DNA of 64,000 bases from Bradyrhizobium sp. LTSP849 (lineage in GTDB: Bacteria > Pseudomonadota > Alphaproteobacteria > Rhizobiales > Xanthobacteraceae), in contig NZ_JYMR01000038.1 in the NCBI RefSeq assembly GCF_000938255.1, forward strand, positions 62,001 through 126,000. Direction: 5' to 3'. Shown here one piece after another: positions 59,007-64,000 of the stretch; position 1 is the first letter of the stretch; each line of letters begins with the position of its first letter. Below the pieces are notes generated by a model that was given only the letters and a program-made list of their open reading frames with translations, ran no database searches and was not told the DNA's origin. Both the position numbers and the translations under genes were made by a program.

Positions 59007-60038
59007 TTACAGCCCCACTTTCGTCCACCCCGCATTGACGGCAGCGGAGACAGCGGGCGCGTTCGGATACATTGTATGCGCCACCTGACGGGTCCGGGCG
59101 GCAAATGCCTTCATCGTCATGTTCGGCGTCGGGCCGAAGCCCGTCACCGAACGATACCACACTTGCCCGATCTGGGCCCAACTATTACCGCCGAGCGTCA
59201 CGCAAGCCGTGCAGAAAGCAAGATTCGGCGGCCCGCTTGCATAGTGCGGATCCATGCCCGGCGTCACTTGCGAATATTTGGTCGGTTGCGGCGCCAGGCA
59301 GTGCTTGGCTGCGGGATCGGCCATATCGCGCAGGCAGGTGAACCCCTTCTTCTTCGAGGCAGCCCCCATGATATCGCGCCCAATCAGCCAGTCCGCCTTC
59401 TTGACGTTCTGCTTGGCTTCCCATTGCCGGAACATCGAGCCGAAGCAATCCGAGATGCTCTCGTTCAGGCCCCCGGCATCGCCGCTATAGACGAGTTGCA
59501 GACTGTGCTGGGTCACGCCATGGGTCAGCTCATGACCGATGACGTCGTTGCCCCTGGTGAAATCGACGAAGATGCTGCCGTCACCGTCGCCATAAAGCAT
59601 TTGCGACCCGTTCCACATCGCGTTGTTGTATTTCTCGCCGAAGTGAACCGACGACATCATGGTCATGCCATGATCGTCGATCGAATTCCGGTTGAAGACC
59701 TCCTTGTAGAACTTTGCCACTTTGCTGGTCTGGTTGAAGGAGCGTTTGACGGAGCCGTCCGACGACGTCTTCGGCTTCGAGACATGCGTACCCGGCAGTG
59801 TTTGCGTGTGCTTGCAGTCGTAGACCGTGACTGATGGTGCTGCGGCAAGCGTGACCAACCCATCGGCACGCGTCGCAGCGACGCTCGTGAACTTCGCGGC
59901 CTGTGTCCGCAATTCGCGCAGTTCGTGACTGATCTGGACCGTGTCGACCATCCGCTTGCGGACCGAGGCAGAGAGCTTCTTGTCCTGGGAGAGCCTGGTC
60001 AGAATGTCATTCGGGATGATGAAACATGAGCAGGGCAT
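59007..60038 (-). CDS. Protealysin-like M4 metalloprotease
   Basis: M4 (thermolysin-fold) protease of 343 residues. Zinc ligands His169 and His173 lie in HELTH, and Glu193 in GGLNESISD; catalytic His265 lies in MDPHYASG. The short N-terminal propeptide (CFIIPNDIL) resembles protealysin precursors but has PND where they have PP, and no signal peptide is visible. GGAGG lies 6 nt before the ATG at 60038. Secretion, if any, would need another route. Confidence 0.9.
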   Translation of the reverse strand: MPCSCFIIPNDILTRLSQDKKLSASVRKRMVDTVQISHELRELRTQAAKFTSVAATRADGLVTLAAAPSVTVYDCKHTQTLPGTHVSKPKTSSDGSVKRSFNQTSKVAKFYKEVFNRNSIDDHGMTMMSSVHFGEKYNNAMWNGSQMLYGDGDGSIFVDFTRGNDVIGHELTHGVTQHSLQLVYSGDAGGLNESISDCFGSMFRQWEAKQNVKKADWLIGRDIMGAASKKKGFTCLRDMADPAAKHCLAPQPTKYSQVTPGMDPHYASGPPNLAFCTACVTLGGNSWAQIGQVWYRSVTGFGPTPNMTMKAFAARTRQVAHTMYPNAPAVSAAVNAGWTKVGL

Positions 60039-60102
60039 TTATAGCCTCCAATTCGATTTTCTACGAAAATGAAAGGATGAAACGACTGCAAGATCATCGC
60101 TG

Positions 60103-60138
60103 CCGAACTGGCGGCGACAAGCGTTGCCGCCAGTTCGG
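60103..60138. other. Strong hairpin upstream of the protease gene
   Basis: CCGAACTGGCGGC and its exact complement (13-bp stem) with a 10-base loop, 65 bases upstream of the protease ATG and 134 bases downstream of the ugpB-like stop. No T-run follows on the minus strand, so leader structure or terminator both remain possible. The rest of the 233-base gap shows nothing clear. Confidence 0.55.
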
Positions 60139-60271
60139 GCGACATGCTTTCGAGACTATTGCAGGCGCACGGCCCGTTGCGTGTGAACTCGCACACATAT
60201 TTCAGGTTGTGTGGCGGCCGATTGACTTCGCCGGTGAACGGGCATCACGACTCGGGCGCGACAAACCGCCG

Positions 60272-61597
60272 CTACCTATCCGGGCTGGCGCGCTCGAACT
60301 GGCGCAACAGTTTGTTGCCGCGTTCGACCGCCGAATCGAGCGCTCCTTGCGCGCCCTTGTGGCCGGCAAAGGCCTGCTCCAGCTCGTCCTCGATCACGCC
60401 ACGGATCAGCACGAAGGAGCCGAGCCGGATGCCCTTCGAATTCTCCGTTGGCGGATGCAGCGTAATCTCCTCGAACGAGATCGCCGAGCCCGGATTGCGC
60501 TCGTAAAAACCCTGCGCACGCGTCAGCTCGAAGGCAGCACGGGTGATCGGCAGATAGCCGGTGTTCTGGTGCCAGGCGGCCTGCACGCCGGGCTGCGACA
60601 GATAGGCGAAGAACCGCGCCACGCCCTTGTACTCCTCGCGCGGGCGGTCGCGCAGCACCCACAGCGTGGCGCCGCCGATCAACGAGTTCTGCGGTGCGCC
60701 CTTTACGTCGGGCCAGTACGGCATCATGCCGTAGCCGATCTCGAATTTCGAATTCGCCTTGATGTCGGCGCGGGTTGCGGAAGACCCGATGAAGATGCCG
60801 CATTCGCCGTTCTGGAAGCGCGGCTCGGCCGACTGCCCGCGGCCGCTATAGTCGAACAGTTTTGTCTTTTGCCATTCGGCGAGCTGGGCGATGTGCTTGA
60901 CCACGACCGGATTGTTGATGGTCAACTCTGCGTCGAGCCCGGCAAAGCCGTTGGCGCGGGTCGCAAGCGGCAGATTGTGGTAGGCCGAAAGATTCTCGAC
61001 ATGGATCCAGGACGGCCACGACGTGGTGAAGCCGCACGCGACACCATGGTCGCGCAGGCGTTTTGCCACGGTGCCAAGCTCGGGCCAGGTCTTCGGCGGC
61101 GTTTCCGGATCGAGACCGGCGTCGCGGAACATGGTCTTGTTGTAATAGAGAATCGGCGTCGACGAATTGAACGGGAACGACAAGAGATTGCCGGCCGCGT
61201 CGGTGTAATAGCCGGAGATCGCGGGAAGGTAATCGTTGAGCGAGAACGGCTCGCCCATGTCCCGCATCATGCTGTACACCGGATAGATCGCGCCCTTGGC
61301 CGCGGTCATGGTGGCGGTGGCGACCTCGTTGACCTGCACGATCGCGGGCTGGCTGCGCGAGCGGAAGGCAAAGATCGCAGCGGTCACCGTCTCGGTGTAG
61401 CTGCCCTTATAAGTTGGAACGATGCGGTAATCCGACTGCGAGGCGTTGAAGTCGGAGGTGAGCTTCTCGAGCTGCTTGCCAAGCTCGCCCGACATGGCGT
61501 GCCACAGCGCGATGTCGGTGGCGGCGCGCGCCTCGCTGCTCAATGCGAGGGCCATTGAGACGGCGACGATCTGCAAAAGGCGCAATGCTGAAGTCAC
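60272..61597 (-). CDS. Orphan UgpB-like ABC substrate-binding protein
   Basis: Extracellular binding protein family 1, 441 residues, with a signal peptide (MTSALRLLQIVAVSMALALSSEARA). The mature part begins ATDIALWHAMSGELGKQLEKLTSDFNAS, typical of UgpB (glycerol-3-phosphate) proteins. GTG at 61597 has GGAA upstream. No ugpA, ugpE or ugpC gene follows. It is divergent from the DctP-like gene. Confidence 0.87.
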   Translation of the reverse strand: MTSALRLLQIVAVSMALALSSEARAATDIALWHAMSGELGKQLEKLTSDFNASQSDYRIVPTYKGSYTETVTAAIFAFRSRSQPAIVQVNEVATATMTAAKGAIYPVYSMMRDMGEPFSLNDYLPAISGYYTDAAGNLLSFPFNSSTPILYYNKTMFRDAGLDPETPPKTWPELGTVAKRLRDHGVACGFTTSWPSWIHVENLSAYHNLPLATRANGFAGLDAELTINNPVVVKHIAQLAEWQKTKLFDYSGRGQSAEPRFQNGECGIFIGSSATRADIKANSKFEIGYGMMPYWPDVKGAPQNSLIGGATLWVLRDRPREEYKGVARFFAYLSQPGVQAAWHQNTGYLPITRAAFELTRAQGFYERNPGSAISFEEITLHPPTENSKGIRLGSFVLIRGVIEDELEQAFAGHKGAQGALDSAVERGNKLLRQFERASPDR

Positions 61598-61799
61598 GAT
61601 GGCACTTCCATGTCGTGCGGCAAAAGGCGACCGCACCCTGCTTAAGGCGCGGCACCTGCGGTTTCAACCGGGAATGAGGGCCAGTCGCGCCGCACAAGCG
61701 CGCGAAGGGACCGGGGCGGGATGGCCTTCCCTTTACCATCTGCTAGATTGCATTGAACCTTTTGCTCCCGCCATAGACTCCATCTCCGAGGGGTTGAGT

Positions 61800-62795
61800 G
61801 TGCCAGTGCCAAACCGTGCCGAACTCTCACGGACCGGGGTGATTTTCGTCGCGCTTCTGCTCGCCATCTGCGCGACGGGCGCCGCTGCGCGTGAATTCCG
61901 CGCCGCCGACACCCAGACCGAGGATTACCCGACCGTCCAGGCGTTGCGCTACATGGGCGCGCTGATCGCCGAGCGCACCGGCGGCCGCCATGAGATCAAG
62001 GTGTTTCACTCCCGCCAGCTCGGCGAGGAGAAGGAGACGATCGAGCAGACCCGCGCCGGCGCGATCGACCTCAACCGGACCAATGTGGCGCTGATCGGCA
62101 ATTTCGTTCCGGCAATGAACGTGCTGGCCATGCCGTTCCTGTTCCGGTCCATCGAGCACATGCAGAAGGTGCTGGACGGGCCGATCGGCAGCGAGATCCT
62201 CGGCAGCTTCGAACCTTACGGCTTTGTCGGGCTCGCCTTCTACGATTCCGGCGCCCGCTCGATCTACAACGGCGTCCGGCCCGTGAAGAGCGTCGCCGAC
62301 CTCAAAGGCCTGCGGATCCGGGTGCAGCAATCGGAGTTGATGAGCGAGATGGTCCGCGCGCTCGGCGCCGAGCCGGTCGAGCTGCCCTATGGGCAGGTGC
62401 TCACGGGGCTTGCGACCCATCTGATCGACGGCGCCGAAAACAACTGGCCATCTTTTGTGACGACAGACCATTACAAATACGCCGGCTACCTTGCGCTGAC
62501 CGAGCACACGATGAGACCGGAGGTGCTGGTGATCTCGCTCAAGGCCTGGCGCAGCCTGTCTGCCGAGGACCAGCAGATCTTCAGGGAGGCCGCGGCGCGC
62601 TCAAGCAATTTCATGCGCGAGAAGTGGCGCGACCTCGAGGAGCAATCGCAGCTCAAGGCCGAGGCCGCGGGTGTCACCATCGTCAGGGATATCGACCGCA
62701 AGCCGTTCGAGGACGCGATGGCTCCGATCTACGCCAAGGCCGCGCGCGATCCCGCCGCGGCTGCACTGATCGAACGCATTCGCAAGGTGGAGTGA
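61800..62795 (+). CDS. TRAP-type substrate-binding protein (DctP-like), without transporter genes
   Basis: DctP-family binding protein of 331 residues with a signal peptide (GVIFVALLLAICATGAAA). Ligand-clamp elements include the LKGLRIRVQQSELMSEMVRALGAEPVELPYGQV stretch with its invariant Arg. GTG at 61800 is preceded by GAGGGG. The next gene (7 bases on) encodes a HAMP sensor kinase, and no DctQ or DctM gene follows, so it may serve as the kinase's periplasmic ligand sensor. Confidence 0.88.
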   Translation: MPVPNRAELSRTGVIFVALLLAICATGAAAREFRAADTQTEDYPTVQALRYMGALIAERTGGRHEIKVFHSRQLGEEKETIEQTRAGAIDLNRTNVALIGNFVPAMNVLAMPFLFRSIEHMQKVLDGPIGSEILGSFEPYGFVGLAFYDSGARSIYNGVRPVKSVADLKGLRIRVQQSELMSEMVRALGAEPVELPYGQVLTGLATHLIDGAENNWPSFVTTDHYKYAGYLALTEHTMRPEVLVISLKAWRSLSAEDQQIFREAAARSSNFMREKWRDLEEQSQLKAEAAGVTIVRDIDRKPFEDAMAPIYAKAARDPAAAALIERIRKVE

Positions 62796-62801
62796 AGCTG
62801 C

Positions 62802-64000
62802 TTGGCTGCACCCGGACACAGCGAGCACGCAGACAGGCCGCCCGGCCCGATCGGGCGGCTGCGCGCGCGTCTGGTCGGCGTGTTGCGGGCGGTGCCGATC
62901 CGCTGGCGCATCCTGTCGATCGCGGCGCTGAACTCGGCCGTGGTGATCGTGCTGGTGGCGATGATCTGGAACGGCGCGCAGGTGCTGGGCTCGGCCTGGG
63001 ACGACGTGCGCCAGGTGCGCGAGTCCGACCGGATCCTGGCGCTGCTCGAAAGCGAGACCGGGCGGCTCCAGAACCTGATCCATCGCTACATCAACCAGCC
63101 GAGCCCGGACCTGTTCGCCGAGATCCTGCTGCTGCGCGAGGCCGTGCTGGGCACGCTGACCGATCGCGCCGCCAAGGACCCGATGCTGGCGGGCTCGGTC
63201 GAGGAGCTGGAGCGCACCACCGACCGCTTCCTCAACGGGTTCGGCGAGCTGCGCGCCGTACAGGCGACCATCGCCAAGACCTATGAGGAGCAGGTGCAGG
63301 GCCCGGCCAAGGACATGGCGGGCCTCTATTCCATCATCGAAGGCGCCACAGGTCACCGCGACGCGCTGATCTGGCCGTCGCTCGGCAAGTCGCGCGAGGC
63401 CTTCACGGCAATGCTGGTCGCGGCCAATTCCTACTATCTGTCGCTGTCGCCGGGTGCGGCTGACGACGCACGCCGCAACACCGAGACGATCGAGACAACC
63501 ATTCCGGTGATGATCGATCTCGCGGACAACGACCTCCAGCGCATGGCGCTGCAAAAGCTCTCATCCCGCACCATGGCGCTGCGCGAAGGCTTTGCAAAAC
63601 TCTCCGAGCAACTGGCGAGCCGCACCGAGCTGCTGCGCAACACCATCGACGCCAGCCAGGCCGAGGCGATCGGCGCCATCGACGATCTCTCCATCAAGAT
63701 GCGCCAGCGCGAGCAGAAGGCGCAGGAGACCTTTGACCGCACGCTGGCGGATATTTCGCGGCGGGTGCTGTCGATCGCGGTGATCTTCCTCGGCATCATC
63801 CTCACCGCCGGCGTGCTGATCGCGCTGTCGATCCGGCTGCCGCTCCAGCAGATCATGGCGGCGATGCGCGCGATCACGCTCGGCGATCTCGGCCGCGCGG
63901 TGCAGGGCACCAAGGCGCGCGACGAGGTTGGGGCCATGGCGCGCGCGGTCGAAGTATTCCGCGAGAACGCCATCGCCAAGCGCGAGACCGAGGACGAGCT
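62802..64000 (+). CDS. HAMP-domain sensor kinase, 3' end cut off
   Basis: About 399 residues are visible. A TTG at 62802 follows GGAG, seven bases after the dctP-like stop; the N-terminus is not otherwise defined. TM1 is WRILSIAALNSAVVIVLVAMIW, then a periplasmic helical domain of about 290 residues, TM2 (ISRRVLSIAVIFLGIILTAGVLIAL) and a HAMP region with ITLGDLGRAVQGTKARDEVGAMARAVEVF. The kinase core lies beyond the window. Together with the binding protein it forms a candidate ligand-sensing two-component system. Confidence 0.83.
   Translation, partial: MAAPGHSEHADRPPGPIGRLRARLVGVLRAVPIRWRILSIAALNSAVVIVLVAMIWNGAQVLGSAWDDVRQVRESDRILALLESETGRLQNLIHRYINQPSPDLFAEILLLREAVLGTLTDRAAKDPMLAGSVEELERTTDRFLNGFGELRAVQATIAKTYEEQVQGPAKDMAGLYSIIEGATGHRDALIWPSLGKSREAFTAMLVAANSYYLSLSPGAADDARRNTETIETTIPVMIDLADNDLQRMALQKLSSRTMALREGFAKLSEQLASRTELLRNTIDASQAEAIGAIDDLSIKMRQREQKAQETFDRTLADISRRVLSIAVIFLGIILTAGVLIALSIRLPLQQIMAAMRAITLGDLGRAVQGTKARDEVGAMARAVEVFRENAIAKRETEDE

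Noticed and set aside
59999..60196. 65-residue minus-strand frame across the protease leader hairpin
   Set aside because: Overlaps the protease start in another frame; no ribosome-binding site or domain.

Overview
The window looks like chromosomal DNA of a Bradyrhizobium-type alphaproteobacterium. It is GC-rich and densely coding, and carries a BjaI/BjaR1-type quorum-sensing pair, an aerobic benzoyl-CoA (box) pathway, a CYP199A P450, many branched-chain-type ABC transporters for small acids, and several families of short GC-rich intergenic repeats. No rRNA, tRNA, CRISPR array, insertion sequence or prophage was recognised. The first and last genes (pstC and a sensor kinase) are cut by the window edges.

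Layout. 1-4.4 kb: phosphate regulon (phoR, a PHO box, pstS, pstC) and a YbhN-like membrane protein. 4.8-8.7 kb: envelope genes (BON/OmpA protein, small membrane protein, polysaccharide deacetylase) and an SDR. 8.8-16.7 kb: aerobic benzoate cluster (boxB, boxC, DUF309 protein, alpha/beta hydrolase, benzoate-CoA ligase, divergent boxR, truncated globin). 16.8-22.7 kb: IclR regulator, Rieske oxygenase and glutamine-synthetase-like ligase, then a MarR-MFS efflux operon. 23.6-26.9 kb: livHMGF operon without a binding protein. 27.2-28.9 kb: bjaR1-bjaI and a coupled small gene. 29.5-37.9 kb: LysR-controlled quinate/shikimate operon with its own ABC transporter and a fused dehydroshikimate dehydratase. 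38.1-46.7 kb: two aromatic-acid-type binding proteins, an NDH-2, CYP199A with a MarR, and feruloyl-CoA synthase with a divergent MarR. 46.9-57.4 kb: nitrogen-scavenging module (atzF facing a nine-gene peptide-type ABC plus atzG-atzE-atzH plus gntR operon), both ends carrying sigma-54 promoter sequences. 57.7-60.0 kb: M4 metalloprotease, emfourin-like inhibitor and degenerate APH-fold kinase. 60.3-64 kb: two orphan binding proteins (UgpB-like and TRAP DctP-like), the latter joined to a HAMP sensor kinase.

How it fits together. Most of the window is an aromatic-acid and nitrogen scavenging region. The strongest new link is a TGCA-N6-TGCA motif of the BzdR/BoxR kind found upstream of boxC and again, within an almost identical 18-base stretch, upstream of the livHMGF operon 15 kb away. 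This suggests that the binding-protein-less transporter belongs to the benzoate regulon. The second is a pair of near-perfect sigma-54 promoters that tie atzF to the distant ABC/atzGEH operon. The third is the three-gene protease, inhibitor and kinase-like operon.
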